Source: Rhizobiales bacterium dw_265
GTDB taxonomy: Bacteria; Pseudomonadota; Alphaproteobacteria; Micropepsales; Micropepsaceae
Reading direction: 5' to 3'
Assembly (NCBI GenBank): GCA_018449595.1
Contig: JAAVUU010000006.1
Location: 124,001-188,000 of the forward strand
Length of the DNA: 64,000 nt
Every line of letters starts with the position of its first letter. Positions within the stretch are counted from its first letter, which is position 1. The notes beneath the pieces were generated by a model. That model was not told the DNA's origin and searched no databases. It was given only the letters and a program-made list of their open reading frames with translations. Shown one piece after another: positions 44,741 to 54,200 of this stretch. The translations under genes were made by a program, and so were the position numbers.

Positions 44741-45455
44741 TTAAACGACTCTCTGTAGCTTGGAGGCGCTCTGGTATTCTGCAAGCCGCTGCGTGAAATT
44801 TCCCTTCGTATCGTGACGGTCGCTCAAGGCGGCGGCGCCGAAGAGCGGCCCATGTTCCTCGAACCGATCGATCCAGTCGATGACGGTCGTGAAGCCAGGG
44901 GCCCTCTCGGTCGGCTCCTGCCGGCGGCGTTTGAGCGCAATCGACCTGATGATCGGGACCAAAATAGTTCGGAGCGACAATAGTCAGGATGAGCTTTGCA
45001 TTCGGTGACATAATCCAACTTGCGCGTGTTGGCGACGTCGCCCACGGTTAGGGGGCTTCCCCATCCAGCGCAATGTCGACAAACGATGCGGGGCACATGG
45101 CCGGGAACCCCAGCGTGCGCCGCTCGGCACCATGATAGTATTGGGTGGAGGCACCGCGTTCGGTCGGGATGCCCCAGTTCGCCGACCCCATATGCACAAT
45201 GCCCCGGCGCACATAGAGCAGCGGAAACCGCTCGCCTTGGTCCAGAAGATGCGGCACAGGAAGCGTTCCCCATGCATCTTCCACGGTGACACGCGGAAAG
45301 TTGCAGCGAAACTGGCCGGGGACGAAGAAGTTGCGGGCAAAGTCCGCAATAGGCTTTTCAATACCGATGCGGACATGCAGGCGGGTGAGATCGAAAGGGT
45401 GTGCGTATTTCAACGGGAGGGGTCCTTGAGAGTGCGCGGGCGACGGCGCCTCCAA
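44741..45455 (-). pseudogene. Broken coding stretch of unknown family
   Basis: The minus-strand frame 45048-45455 (135 codons) is protein-like: KPIADFARNFFVPGQFRCNF, TLPVPHLLDQGERFPLLYVR, SANWGIPTERGASTQYYHG. After its stop the neighbouring frame continues as VGDVANTRKLDYVTECKAHP. A third frame (44741-44980) then gives PGFTTVIDWIDRFEEHGPLF and KGNFTQRLAEYQ. The succession of frames suggests one or two genes ruined by frameshifts. No family could be recognised. Confidence 0.35.
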
Positions 45456-45706
45456 GGGGGCGAACTGCGCGCGCAGATGCTCTGGTCACCGCAGTGACGA
45501 GCAGTCGTTGGTGGGGTAAAATGGATACTGGACGCGACCCGCGCCGATGCAATCCAGTGCCGGAATCCTGCAATGACTGGATAGATTTGTCAATAATTTC
45601 AATCTCTTGCCGCGGATTCCGCGCCGAGGTGGATAACAAAACAGGGTTTACGCCCAGGTCTGTCGGACTTGCCTGTCCCAGATCATGGCAAACATGACAA
45701 GGGGCC

Positions 45707-45862
45707 TCATCGCGGTGGCGCCTTTTTGTCCGTGTGCCACTCCATATCGATGTTGAGACACCAGTTATCGAAATCCAAGATCACCATACCGGCGGCATCC
45801 TCAGCCCACTGGAACAGCATGAACCAGGCTCCCGAATGCGGCCTTACGCTCTCTTTTTTGGG
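45707..45862 (-). pseudogene. Short gene-end fragment of unknown family
   Basis: Fifty-one codons between stops include AWFMLFQWAEDAAGMVILDF, then DNWCLNIDMEWHTDKKAPPR. The residue mixture is that of a folded protein, and there is no proper start. Probably the 3' end of a lost gene. Confidence 0.25.
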
Positions 45863-46106
45863 CTACGCCGGAATTAAGATTGCGCCCGTTTTCCGGTACT
45901 GAGGCGATCCGATCCTCATTCCTAGACTTAATCTAAGAGTGGCCGAAGTCCTGCGCGAACGACCGGAACGGTCGCTGCCCAGTATAATTCGCCTAATTTT
46001 TGTTGGGCGTTGATGCGGCGGTCATTCGCGGTGGTCCGCACCACCTCTGCTGCTGCAGTCCAATTTTATTTGGCCGAGTCCGGCCATTTGTGGCGGACAA
46101 CAAAAA

Positions 46107-46183
46107 TGGTGCACCCGAAGAGATTCGAACTCCTGACCCCCAGATTCGTAGTCTGGTGCTCTATCCAGCTGAGCTACGGGTGC
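46107..46183 (-). tRNA. tRNA-Arg (anticodon ACG), CCA encoded
   Basis: The minus strand forms a full cloverleaf. The acceptor is GCACCCG/CGGGTGC, the D arm GCTC...GAGC, the anticodon stem CCAGA/TCTGG with loop CTACGAA (anticodon ACG), the T arm AGGAG-TTCGAAT-CTCTT, and the end A-CCA. The 3' end faces the A+T-rich accessory region, a typical island target. Plus-strand frames across it translate to the familiar EEIRTPDPQIRSLVL artefact. Confidence 0.97.
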
Positions 46184-46466
46184 GTTTTGGAGGCGCGAAC
46201 CTATTTGGGTGCCTCTCCAAAGGCAAGAACAACCGCGCGGGACTGAAACATTGCCGTAACACTCCCCCTTTTCCGGCCAAGCCCCGGTGAAAACATGAGG
46301 ATTTCCACCCAAGCGGCATTGTGCTCCCTTGTCCCCTCCCGCCCCTCTGGTTAAGACTTGGCGTCAAGGTCTGCCCGCGCGGCGCGCAGCGGACGGGGTT
46401 GGGTTTTGGCGTCCATGCGACCGTATCCCGGTCGCGGGGCAGGGGCGCCGGGCAGCGGAGAGCATA

Positions 46467-47615
46467 ATGACGGGAATTCCGGCAAGGCAGGGGCTCAAAA
46501 AGGGCCTTGTTCTGGCTTTTGCGCTGGCGGCTGGCTTTGGCCTGACCGCCTGTTCCGATGTTGACAGCATGTTCGGCGATGACTCCGGCGGCATGTCGGC
46601 CTCGGATGCCCCCACAGCCGATGGCGCCGGCGCGCCGCCCACCGCCACGGCGGTCGCCGCCCTGCCGCCGGCCCCGGGCGCCGCGCCCGTGGCCACCATC
46701 ACCCCGGTCACCATCGAGTCCGGCAGCGATACCGGCACCCAGGTCAACAAGACCATCCAGTCGCTGCGCGCCCAGGTCGCGGGCCTGCAGGGCAAGCTGG
46801 CCGCCAATGCCGGCCGCCTGGCCGACCTGCGCAACCAGGGCGCCGGCGCTGCCGGGGCCTATCAGGAAGCCAAGGCCCACATCACCACCCGCCTGCAGGT
46901 GGGCACCACCCGCGGCAACCCGGAACTGGTGGCCGAATGGAACACCGCCCAAGGCCAGCTGGACGCCCTGTCGGCCAATATCAACGGGTTGAATGCGCTG
47001 GGCACCGACGTCAACAATGACAGTTCCACCGCCCATTATGCGCTGGACCAGATCGGCGCCACCTACAATGTCTCCGGCGCGGTGGATGAAGACCATCGCC
47101 AGCTGCGCCTGCTGGAAGACGAAACCAGCCAGACCATCGTGATGATCGACCGCATGCTGCGCGAGGTTTCCGACGCCACCCAGCGCCAGACCGCCTATGT
47201 CGGGACCGAGCGCGCCAACCTCTCCACCCTGGCCGCCTCGATCAAGAGCGGCGACTTCTTCGGCGGCGGCGTCACCGGCTCCATCGGCGGCGGTGGCCTG
47301 CAGACCGCTGCGGCGGGCACGCCGCTGGTGGTGGTAAAGTTCGACCATCCCGATGTGGACTATCAGCAGATTCTCTATGCCGCGCTGAACCAGGCGCTGC
47401 AGAACCGCCCCGGCGCCAGCTTCCAGGTGGTGGCGGTTTCGCCCACCCGCGGCACCGCCGCCTCGGTGCAGATCGCCCAGTCCACCGCCCGCCGCCATGC
47501 CCAGGACGTGATGCGCTCCATGACCGACATGGGCGTGCCCGCGACCCGGCTGAACGTGGCCTCGACCACCGATCCCGCCACCAGCGTCAGCGAAGTGCGC
47601 GTCTTCGTGCGCTGA
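46467..47615 (+). CDS. Lipoprotein with coiled region and OmpA-like C-terminus
   Basis: This 382-residue protein has a lipoprotein signal (LVLAFALAAGFGLTAC, lipobox LTAC). A Pro/Ala-rich linker follows, then a helical coiled segment (about 95-240, TQVNKTIQSLRAQVAGLQGKL). The C-terminal domain (about 285-382, STARRHAQDVMRSMTDMGVPATRLNVAS and SEVRVFVR) resembles OmpA-type peptidoglycan-binding modules. CGGAG lies eight bases before ATG 46467. Probably an outer-membrane or periplasmic anchor; no named family was recognised. It ends at a strong terminator. Confidence 0.8.
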   Translation: MTGIPARQGLKKGLVLAFALAAGFGLTACSDVDSMFGDDSGGMSASDAPTADGAGAPPTATAVAALPPAPGAAPVATITPVTIESGSDTGTQVNKTIQSLRAQVAGLQGKLAANAGRLADLRNQGAGAAGAYQEAKAHITTRLQVGTTRGNPELVAEWNTAQGQLDALSANINGLNALGTDVNNDSSTAHYALDQIGATYNVSGAVDEDHRQLRLLEDETSQTIVMIDRMLREVSDATQRQTAYVGTERANLSTLAASIKSGDFFGGGVTGSIGGGGLQTAAAGTPLVVVKFDHPDVDYQQILYAALNQALQNRPGASFQVVAVSPTRGTAASVQIAQSTARRHAQDVMRSMTDMGVPATRLNVASTTDPATSVSEVRVFVR

Positions 47616-47636
47616 TATTTCAGGCATTTGAATTCA

Positions 47637-47666
47637 AAAGGCCTCGCTGTCGCAGCGGGGCCTTTT
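47637..47666 (+). terminator. Rho-independent terminator of the lipoprotein gene
   Basis: The stem AAAGGCCTCGCTG pairs with CAGCGGGGCCTTT around a TCG loop (one G-U pair) and runs into TTTT. It lies 22 bases past the stop codon. Confidence 0.9.
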
Positions 47667-47725
47667 CATTTGTGGCGTTTGTGCAAAGCCGCTTACCATC
47701 CGCGCAGGGATAGCGCGGGGTCGTC

Positions 47726-49441
47726 ATGAAATTTGCGGGCACGAGTTTGAGGGCGCTGTGCGCCGCCGCCCTGATCGCCACATCGCTGCCGGTGACAGCG
47801 CAGGTAACGGAAACCGTCGCCAAGCACCACATGATCGCCGCCGCCAACCCCCATGCCGCCCAGGCCGGCCTGGACATGATGCGCGCCGGCGGCAGCGCGG
47901 TGGATGCCGCCATCGCGGCGCAGCTGGTGCTGGGTCTGGTCGAGCCGGAGTCCTCGGGCATCGGCGGCGGCGCCTTCATGCTGGTCTACAATCCCAAGAC
48001 CCGCAAAACCACCAGCTTTGACGGCCGCGAACAGGCTCCTGCCTCCGCCACGCCGACCATGTTCCTGGATGCCGCCGGCCAGCCGCGGGCGCATTTCGAT
48101 CCCATTCCCGGCGGACTGTCGGTGGGCATTCCCGGCGTGGTGCGCATGCTGGCCCTGGCGCACAAGAAGTACGGCAAGCTGCCCTGGGCGAAACTGTTCG
48201 ACCCCGCCATCAGGCTGGCGGAAAAGGGCTTCCCGGTCGGCCCCAAGATGGTGCGCCAGATCAAGGCGATGCAGAGCCGCGTCAGCGATATGCCCGACAT
48301 CAGGGCGCGCTTCTTCCACGCCGACGGCACGCCGCTGGCCGAAGGCGAGACCTACAAGAATCCCGAATATGCCGCGACCCTGAAGAAGATCGCCAAGGAC
48401 GGTCCCGACGCCTTCTACAAGGGCGAGATCGCCCAGGCCATTGTTGACGCCGTACACCACGCGCCCAAGAACCAGGGCGGCATGACGCTGGCCGACCTGG
48501 CCGGCTATCGGGCCAGGGAACGCGCGCCGGTCTGCGGCGACTATCGCCAGTATCATCTCTGCTCCATGGGCCCACCCTCGTCCGGCGGCATTGCCGTGCT
48601 GCAGATGCTGGGCATGCTGCAGCGTTTCCCGTCGGAACAGTTGACGCCCGGCACCCTCAGCGGCGCGCATCTGTTCGCGGAAGCCAGCCGCCTGGCCTAT
48701 GCCGACCGCGCGCAATATCTGGGCGATCCCGCTTTTGTGAATGTCCCGATCGCCGGGCTGACCGACAAGGGCTATATCGCCAGCCGCGCCGCGCTGATCG
48801 ATCCCGCCCATGACATGGGCACCGCCGTGGCCGGCGATCCGCCGGAGAAACACGCCGCGCTATCGCCCCAGGTGTCGCCGGTGCTGCATGGCACCAGCCA
48901 CATGACCATCGTGGACGACAAGGGCGAGGTGGTGGCGATGACCACCTCGGTGGAGTTCATCTTCGGCGCGGAAATCTTCGCCAAGGGTTTTTTGCTCAAC
49001 AACACCCTGACCGATTTCTCCTTCCAGCCGGTGCGCGACGGCAAGCCGGTGGCCAATGCGCCCGCGCCGGGCAAGCTGCCTTTGTCGGCCATGTCGCCCA
49101 CCATCGTGTTCGACAAGGACAACCGCTTCCTGGTCTCGGTCGGCTCCCCCGGCGGCCCCGCCATCATCGATTATGTCGCCCAGACCCTGGTCGGCATCCT
49201 GGACGCCCATATGAGCCCCAAGGACGCCATCTCCATGCCGCGGGAAATCAACATGAACGGTATCACCCTGCTGGAGAAAGGCCCTGGGGCCGAGACCCTG
49301 GCCGCCCAGCTGACCGCCATGGGCCATACCGTCCAGGTTCCCGAGGTCGAGGGCAGCGGGTTGCATGGCATCATGCGGGTCAAAAACGGCTATATCGGCG
49401 CCGCCGACCCCCGCCGGGACGGAATCGCGCTGGGGGACTGA
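47726..49441 (+). CDS. ggt: Gamma-glutamyltranspeptidase, periplasmic
   Basis: This 571-residue Ntn-hydrolase precursor has a signal peptide (SLRALCAAALIATSLPVTAQ). The large subunit has RAGGSAVDAAIAAQLVLGLVEP and SSGIGGGAFMLVYN. The self-cleavage site and nucleophile are the threonine of GTSHMTIVDDKGEVVAMT near residue 390. The small subunit has SAMSPTIVFDKDNRFLVSVGSPGG. It cleaves gamma-glutamyl bonds of glutathione and related peptides. It is of normal length with no sign of damage, flanked by a terminator upstream and a convergent regulator gene. Confidence 0.95.
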   Translation: MKFAGTSLRALCAAALIATSLPVTAQVTETVAKHHMIAAANPHAAQAGLDMMRAGGSAVDAAIAAQLVLGLVEPESSGIGGGAFMLVYNPKTRKTTSFDGREQAPASATPTMFLDAAGQPRAHFDPIPGGLSVGIPGVVRMLALAHKKYGKLPWAKLFDPAIRLAEKGFPVGPKMVRQIKAMQSRVSDMPDIRARFFHADGTPLAEGETYKNPEYAATLKKIAKDGPDAFYKGEIAQAIVDAVHHAPKNQGGMTLADLAGYRARERAPVCGDYRQYHLCSMGPPSSGGIAVLQMLGMLQRFPSEQLTPGTLSGAHLFAEASRLAYADRAQYLGDPAFVNVPIAGLTDKGYIASRAALIDPAHDMGTAVAGDPPEKHAALSPQVSPVLHGTSHMTIVDDKGEVVAMTTSVEFIFGAEIFAKGFLLNNTLTDFSFQPVRDGKPVANAPAPGKLPLSAMSPTIVFDKDNRFLVSVGSPGGPAIIDYVAQTLVGILDAHMSPKDAISMPREINMNGITLLEKGPGAETLAAQLTAMGHTVQVPEVEGSGLHGIMRVKNGYIGAADPRRDGIALGD

Positions 49442-49456
49442 GGCTTCTTTTCCATT

Positions 49457-49801
49457 TTAGCTGCTCGAAACTTCCAGTTTCAGAAGAATTTTGTCGAGCG
49501 GTACGCCCATGATGTCGGCAATCTCGCTGCGAGCCTCTTCAATGATTGTGCGAATAGTCCGGATCACCTCAGCTGCCTTAGGAGCAAAAGCGGGCAAGCC
49601 GGTCCTCAGAAAAATCTCAGTGACGCCCAGAGCGGTGGCGGCTTTCACGAAGGTTTCGTAGCGAGGGATGATGCCGTTCTCTTCCCAGTTCCACACGGCG
49701 GTGGTGGTCACTCCACTCTGACGGGCAAGTTCAGACTTTGACATTTTTAGGCCTTCCCGTAGGGCCTTGATACGCTTGGCGATTTCAAGATCACGTTTCA
49801 T
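49457..49801 (-). CDS. XRE-family helix-turn-helix regulator
   Basis: This 114-residue protein has an HTH_3 domain over residues 8-65: IKALREGLKMSKSELARQSGVTTTAVWNWEENGIIPRY (shown only in part by its core SELARQSG and TAVWNWEENG), and a C-terminal helical region. The gene and the adjacent 49802-49930 interval are A+T-richer than the surroundings, which suggests a recent arrival between ggt and rpmH. No partner toxin gene is seen. Confidence 0.85.
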   Translation of the reverse strand: MKRDLEIAKRIKALREGLKMSKSELARQSGVTTTAVWNWEENGIIPRYETFVKAATALGVTEIFLRTGLPAFAPKAAEVIRTIRTIIEEARSEIADIMGVPLDKILLKLEVSSS

Positions 49802-49958
49802 ATTTCGTAATATCTCATCAAGTTTCCGCTGCTTCTATAGCCATAAGTTGAAGTTATATACAATTTAATTTCACATACTTTGAAGATGATGAAACCATTA
49901 CCTGTCCTGAGGGGGCAACCCGAATATTATTTCAACGCTGCGGCCGGCCGGCAGGTCG

Positions 49959-49987
49959 TTGACAGGCGGGGCTCGCCCCCCTAAAAA
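49959..49987 (+). promoter_or_regulatory. Sigma-70-type promoter for rpmH
   Basis: TTGACA (49959-49964) is separated by 17 bases from TAAAAA (49982-49987). It is followed by a short leader with the hairpin CGGCC-TTC-GGCCG, 47 bases before the rpmH ATG. The -35 and spacing are consensus, as expected for a heavily expressed ribosomal protein gene. Confidence 0.65.
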
Positions 49988-50033
49988 CCGCGCTCTTTTC
50001 CGGCCTTCGGCCGACTTTTGGAGCCTGACGACC

Positions 50034-50168
50034 ATGAAGCGCACCTATCAGCCGAGCAAACTCGTGCGCAAGCGCCGCCATGGCTTCCGTTCGCGCATGG
50101 CGACCGCCGGTGGCCGCAAGGTGTTGAACCGCCGCCGTTCGTCCGGCCGCAAGAAGCTCTCGGCCTGA
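50034..50168 (+). CDS. rpmH: 50S ribosomal protein L34
   Basis: The 44-residue basic protein begins [20 protein letters not shown] and ends [12 protein letters not shown], the invariant L34 sequence. ATG 50034 is used; the open frame continues upstream without meaning. It is the first gene of the rpmH-rnpA-yidD-yidC unit. Confidence 0.97.
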   Translation: MKRTYQPSKLVRKRRHGFRSRMATAGGRKVLNRRRSSGRKKLSA

Positions 50169-50196
50169 GCCTAGGCACCCCAGGGGGCCTCTCATT

Positions 50197-50556
50197 GTGG
50201 ATCATCTGAAGAAACGCGCCGACTTCCTGAGGGCGGCGCGGGGAATCCGCCGCGTCGAAGGCGCCGTCACCCTGGAAACCTGCCCCTCGCCCGAAGCGGG
50301 TTCCGGTTTGCGCGTGGGCTTCACCGCCAGCAAGAAGGTCGGCAATGCCGTGGCCCGCAACCGCGCCAAGCGCCGGTTGCGCGCCGCTGCGTCGCAACTG
50401 CTGCCCCTTTTGGGCCGCCAGGGCCATGACTATGTTCTGGTGGCGCGCGGCACCACCGGGACGCGTCCGTTCCAGGCCCTTTTGTCCGACATCGCCACGG
50501 CCCTGAAAGCGGCGCACAAGAAGCTGGACGCAGGCAGGGGAGAGGGTCATGCGTAA
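50197..50556 (+). CDS. rnpA: Ribonuclease P protein component
   Basis: This 119-residue protein starts at GTG 50197 behind AGGGGG. It has [13 protein letters not shown], the conserved [22 protein letters not shown] (RNA-binding block, residues 39-61) and DYVLVARG. It assists the RNase P RNA in trimming tRNA 5' ends. The end overlaps yidD by 8 bp. Confidence 0.96.
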   Translation: MDHLKKRADFLRAARGIRRVEGAVTLETCPSPEAGSGLRVGFTASKKVGNAVARNRAKRRLRAAASQLLPLLGRQGHDYVLVARGTTGTRPFQALLSDIATALKAAHKKLDAGRGEGHA

Positions 50557-50803
50557 CATCGCCATTGCGATCCTGTCCGCGCCGATCCGCGCCTATCGCG
50601 CCTTGCTGTCGCCGCTGATGCCCAGTGCCTGCCGCTTCACGCCGAGCTGTTCGGTCTATGCCCTGGAAGCCCTGCACCAACATGGGCCCGTCACCGGCCT
50701 GTGGCTGACTGCGAAGCGCCTGGCGCGCTGCCATCCCATCACCTGGCTCGGCGGTTCGTCGGGCTTCGATCCCGTTCCTCTTTCAAAGACCCCGCATCCA
50801 TGA
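50549..50803 (+). CDS. yidD: Membrane protein insertion efficiency factor YidD
   Basis: This 84-residue protein has the family core [22 protein letters not shown] (three cysteines in C-x5-C) and [18 protein letters not shown]. The amphipathic N-terminus attaches to the inner membrane, where it supports YidC-dependent insertion. It overlaps both rnpA and yidC (ATGA). Confidence 0.95.
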   Translation: MRNIAIAILSAPIRAYRALLSPLMPSACRFTPSCSVYALEALHQHGPVTGLWLTAKRLARCHPITWLGGSSGFDPVPLSKTPHP

Positions 50804-52584
50804 ACAACAACAAGAATGTGCTTTTTGCCATCGCGCTGGCGGCGGCGACCCTGTTCCTGTGGCAGTATTTCGTCGCCACGCCTTCGATGAAGGCCGAGCA
50901 GGCGCGCCAGGCCCACCTGTCGCACCAGGAAAAGAACAAGCCGGTGGCCAGCGCCCCCGGCCTGCCCGGCATCGCGGGCGGCGACACCCATCTGAGCCGC
51001 GAGGCGGCGCTGAAGGCGGGCGGCAAGCGGGTGGCGATCGACACCGCGATGGTGGACGGCTCGATCCTGCTCAAGGGCGCGCGCATCGACGATCTGCGCC
51101 TGAAGAAATACCACGAGACGGTGGACCCCAGGTCGCCGGAGATTGTGCTCCTGGCCCCCAAAAGCACCGACTATCCCTATTATGCCGAGTTCGGCTGGAT
51201 CGGGGGGCAGAACATGCCCGATGACAACAGCCGGTGGGTCCAGACCGGCGGCGGCACGCTCGCCCCCGGCAAGCCGGTGACGCTGAGCTGGGACAATGGC
51301 CATGGCCTGGTCTTCACCCGCACCATCGCCATCGACGACAAATACCTGTTCACCGTCGCCGACAGCGTCGCCAACAAGAGCAGCGCCCCGGTCACCCTGT
51401 TTCCCTTCGGCTATGTCGCGCGCCAGAACATTCCCAAGACCACCAGCAGCTGGATCCTGCATGAAGGCTTTGTCGGCGTCGCCGACGGCAGCGAGGTGGA
51501 CGCCAAATATACCGACTTCAAGGATCCCGGCACCCCGCCCAAGGCATTTGCCTCGACCGGCGGCTGGGTCGGCATCACCGACAAATACTGGATGGCGGCC
51601 ATCGTGCCGCCCCAGGGCGAAGGCTTCAGCGGCCAGTATCTGGGGGCCAAGACTCCGGCCGGCGCCGACGCCTATCAGGCCAATTACCGCCTGAATGCGC
51701 GCATCCTGGCCCCCGGCGCCTCGGCCAGCGTCACCCACCGGCTGTTCGCCGGCGCCAAGGTGGTGGACATCCTGCGCGGCTATCAGGACAGCCAGAACAT
51801 CACCCATTTCGACCTGGCGGTGGACTGGGGCTGGTTCTGGTTCCTGACCCGGCCCTTCTTCTGGCTGCTGGACACGCTCTACAAATATCTCGGCAATTTC
51901 GGCCTCGCCATCCTGGCGCTGACGGTGATCGTCAAGATCGTCTTCTTCCCGCTGGCCAATGCCAGCTTCCGCGCCATGACCAAGATGAAGAAGCTGCAGC
52001 CGCAGATGGAGGCGCTGAAGAAGGAGCACGGCAAGGACCCGCAGAAGCTGCAGCTGGAAACCATGGCGCTGTACAAGCGCGAAAAGGCCAATCCGGTGTC
52101 GGGCTGCCTGCCGATCCTGCTCACCATTCCGGTGTTCTTCTCGCTCTACAAGGTGCTGTACGTCACCATCGAGATGCGGCATGCGCCGTTCTACGGCTGG
52201 ATTCACGACCTGTCGGCGCCCGATCCCACCTCGCTGCTCAACCTGTTCGGGCTGATCCCCTACGACCCGCATGCCGTGCTGCCCCAGGCGGTCGCCTTTT
52301 TGTCCATCGGCGCCTGGCCGATCCTTTACGGCATGACGCAGTGGATGCAGACCAAGCTGAACCCCGCGCCCGCCGATCCGGTGCAGGCCAAGATGTTCGC
52401 CTTCATGCCGCTGATCTTCACCTTCATGTTCGCCACCTTCCCGGCGGGGCTGGTGATCTATTACGCCTGGAACAACCTGCTGACGGTGATCCAGCAGTAC
52501 ATCTTCATGCGCAGCCATGGCGTGGAAGTGAAGTTCTTCGAGAATGTCGGCGTGAAAAAGAAGCTGAAAGCCGCCAATGACTGA
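50800..52584 (+). CDS. yidC: Membrane protein insertase YidC
   Basis: This 594-residue inner-membrane insertase has a first helix at 6-24 ([19 protein letters not shown]) and a large periplasmic beta-supersandwich domain (about 70-350). The conserved C-terminal helices contain [21 protein letters not shown] and [22 protein letters not shown]. The hydrophilic-groove arginine is probably the one in [13 protein letters not shown]'s neighbourhood but was not assigned. ATG 50800 is supported by overlap with yidD and by homologous N-termini. Confidence 0.96.
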   Translation: MNNNKNVLFAIALAAATLFLWQYFVATPSMKAEQARQAHLSHQEKNKPVASAPGLPGIAGGDTHLSREAALKAGGKRVAIDTAMVDGSILLKGARIDDLRLKKYHETVDPRSPEIVLLAPKSTDYPYYAEFGWIGGQNMPDDNSRWVQTGGGTLAPGKPVTLSWDNGHGLVFTRTIAIDDKYLFTVADSVANKSSAPVTLFPFGYVARQNIPKTTSSWILHEGFVGVADGSEVDAKYTDFKDPGTPPKAFASTGGWVGITDKYWMAAIVPPQGEGFSGQYLGAKTPAGADAYQANYRLNARILAPGASASVTHRLFAGAKVVDILRGYQDSQNITHFDLAVDWGWFWFLTRPFFWLLDTLYKYLGNFGLAILALTVIVKIVFFPLANASFRAMTKMKKLQPQMEALKKEHGKDPQKLQLETMALYKREKANPVSGCLPILLTIPVFFSLYKVLYVTIEMRHAPFYGWIHDLSAPDPTSLLNLFGLIPYDPHAVLPQAVAFLSIGAWPILYGMTQWMQTKLNPAPADPVQAKMFAFMPLIFTFMFATFPAGLVIYYAWNNLLTVIQQYIFMRSHGVEVKFFENVGVKKKLKAAND

Positions 52585-53212
52585 ACCGGACGGCGGCGCT
52601 GCTGGGGAAGCCGCGCGCAAGCTGTTCGCGGGGCCGTGCGATTTCGTCTGGGGCGCGACCACGGCGGAAAACCTGCCGCCGGAAAAGCTTAACGAGGTCG
52701 CCTTTGTCGGCCGCTCCAATGCCGGCAAGTCCAGCCTGGTCAACGCCCTGACCGGCAGGAAGGCGCTGGCGCGAGTGTCGCAGACGCCGGGCGCCACCCG
52801 CCAGATCAACTTCTTCAATCTGTCGGATCGGCTGATGCTGGTGGACCTGCCCGGCTATGGCTTCGCCAAGCGCTCCAAGACCGAGGCCAATGCCTGGCAG
52901 GCGATGATCTTCGCCTATCTGCAAAGCCGTTCCCGCCTGCGCCGCGTGGCGCTTCTGATCGATGCGCGGCGCGGCCCGATGGATACCGACATCCAGGTGA
53001 TGGACCTGCTGGACCGGGCCGCCGTCTCCTACGGCCTGGTCCTGACCAAGAGCGATGAGATCAGCGCCGCAGACCGCGCCAAGGCCATCGCCGCCGCGGC
53101 CACCGAAGCCGCCAGGCACACCGCCGCTTTGGCGCAAGTGCAGCTGACCTCGGCGCTGAAGGGTGAGGGCATAGCCGCCCTGCGCACCCATCTGGCGGCA
53201 TTGGCGGAATAA
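52577..53212 (+). CDS. engB: Ribosome-biogenesis GTPase EngB (YihA/YsxC)
   Basis: This 211-residue GTPase has G1 GRSNAGKSSL (near 45), G2 TPGATR, G3 DLPGYGFAK (near 93) and G4 LTKSD (near 157). It acts in late assembly of the large ribosomal subunit. The start overlaps the last 8 bp of yidC, so they are co-transcribed. Confidence 0.96.
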   Translation: MTEPDGGAAGEAARKLFAGPCDFVWGATTAENLPPEKLNEVAFVGRSNAGKSSLVNALTGRKALARVSQTPGATRQINFFNLSDRLMLVDLPGYGFAKRSKTEANAWQAMIFAYLQSRSRLRRVALLIDARRGPMDTDIQVMDLLDRAAVSYGLVLTKSDEISAADRAKAIAAAATEAARHTAALAQVQLTSALKGEGIAALRTHLAALAE

Positions 53213-53273
53213 TCCGTAGAAAGACCTGCCTTGCCGCGCTATAAGGCGCGCGCTTTTCAACTGAGCTTGCCCG

Positions 53274-54200
53274 ATGGCCGGATCCTCCGACGAGCCTGAA
53301 GACCGGAACCTGCGGGTGATGGCGCGCTGGCGCTCCACCGGCCGGGTGCTGGTCGAGGCCCTGCCCTACATCCTGAAATACGACCAGAAGACCATCGTGG
53401 TGAAGTATGGCGGCAACGCCATGACCGGCGCCGGCACCGACGACTTCGCCCAGGACATCGTGCTGATGAAGCAGACCGGCATCGATCCGGTGGTGGTGCA
53501 TGGCGGCGGGCCCCAGATCGGGGCGATGCTGAAGCGGCTGAACATCGACTCCACCTTCATCGACGGGCTGCGCGTCACCGACGAAGCGACGGTCGAGGTG
53601 GTGGAGATGGTGCTGACCGGCTCGATCAACGCCCAGATCGTCACCGGCATCAATTTCGCCGGCGGCCGCGCCGTGGGCCTGTCGGGCAAGGACGGCAACC
53701 TGGTGGTGGCGCGCAAGCTGGCCATGACCAAGATCAATCCCGCCACCGGCGAGCGTGAGGCGGTGGACCTGGGCTTTGTCGGCGAGCCCGACACCGTGAA
53801 CCCGGAAGTGCTGCACTCCATCATGAAGTCGGAGACCATTCCGGTGATCGCGCCCATCGGCGTCGGCGCCAAGGGCGAGACTTTCAATATCAACGCCGAT
53901 ACGGTGGCGGGCGCGGTCGCCTGCGCGCTGCGGGCCGAGCGCCTGATCCTGCTGACCGATGTGGAAGGCGTGCTGGACCAGGACAAGAAACTGATCCCGC
54001 GCCTGACCCTGGCCGAAGCGCGCGAACTGATCGCCAACGGCACCATCTCCGGCGGCATGATCCCCAAGATCCAGACCGCGATCGATGCGGTGGAAGGCGG
54101 CGTGCATGCCGCCGTCATCCTGGACGGGCGCATTCCCCATGTGCTGCTGCTCGAACTGTTCACCGAGCACGGCGCGGGCACGCTGATTACCGCCGAATGA
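53274..54200 (+). CDS. argB: Acetylglutamate kinase
   Basis: This 308-residue enzyme carries out the second step of arginine synthesis. The nucleotide-binding KYGGNAM (near 44) and [14 protein letters not shown] (near 75) motifs, [17 protein letters not shown] (near 135-150) and [10 protein letters not shown] (near 227) are intact. About 20 residues precede the usual start, common in alphaproteobacterial copies. The stop overlaps the DUF1036 gene start. Confidence 0.96.
   Translation: MAGSSDEPEDRNLRVMARWRSTGRVLVEALPYILKYDQKTIVVKYGGNAMTGAGTDDFAQDIVLMKQTGIDPVVVHGGGPQIGAMLKRLNIDSTFIDGLRVTDEATVEVVEMVLTGSINAQIVTGINFAGGRAVGLSGKDGNLVVARKLAMTKINPATGEREAVDLGFVGEPDTVNPEVLHSIMKSETIPVIAPIGVGAKGETFNINADTVAGAVACALRAERLILLTDVEGVLDQDKKLIPRLTLAEARELIANGTISGGMIPKIQTAIDAVEGGVHAAVILDGRIPHVLLLELFTEHGAGTLITAE

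Larger units (their letters stand above)
44408..46106. other. Degenerate region between the LysR gene and tRNA-Arg
   Basis: About 1.7 kb without an intact gene, noticeably A+T-richer than the housekeeping DNA beyond the tRNA. Three or four gene fragments can be read: a transposase-like HTH (44613-44726), a broken minus-strand coding stretch (44741-45455) and a short minus-strand frame (45707-45862). The last 200 bases before the tRNA hold nothing recognisable. No integrase gene or copy of the tRNA 3' end was found. Confidence 0.6.

Noticed and set aside
30810-45990. GCCCAGTATA present at both edges of the accessory segment (about 30819 and 45976) as possible attachment sites
   Set aside because: Only 10 bases match and neither copy coincides with the tRNA 3' end; too short to claim an att pair.
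46000-46290. Plus-strand open frame reading GAPEEIRTPDPQIRSLVLYP
   Set aside because: This is the well-known false translation across a tRNA gene; the minus strand there is tRNA-Arg.
49802-50033. Chromosome origin near rpmH
   Set aside because: A+T-rich, but no cluster of DnaA boxes (TTATCCACA-like) was seen, and no dnaA or hemE neighbour.
50656-52818. 720-codon minus-strand frame opposite yidC
   Set aside because: Antisense shadow; the plus strand carries an unmistakable yidD-yidC-engB unit.
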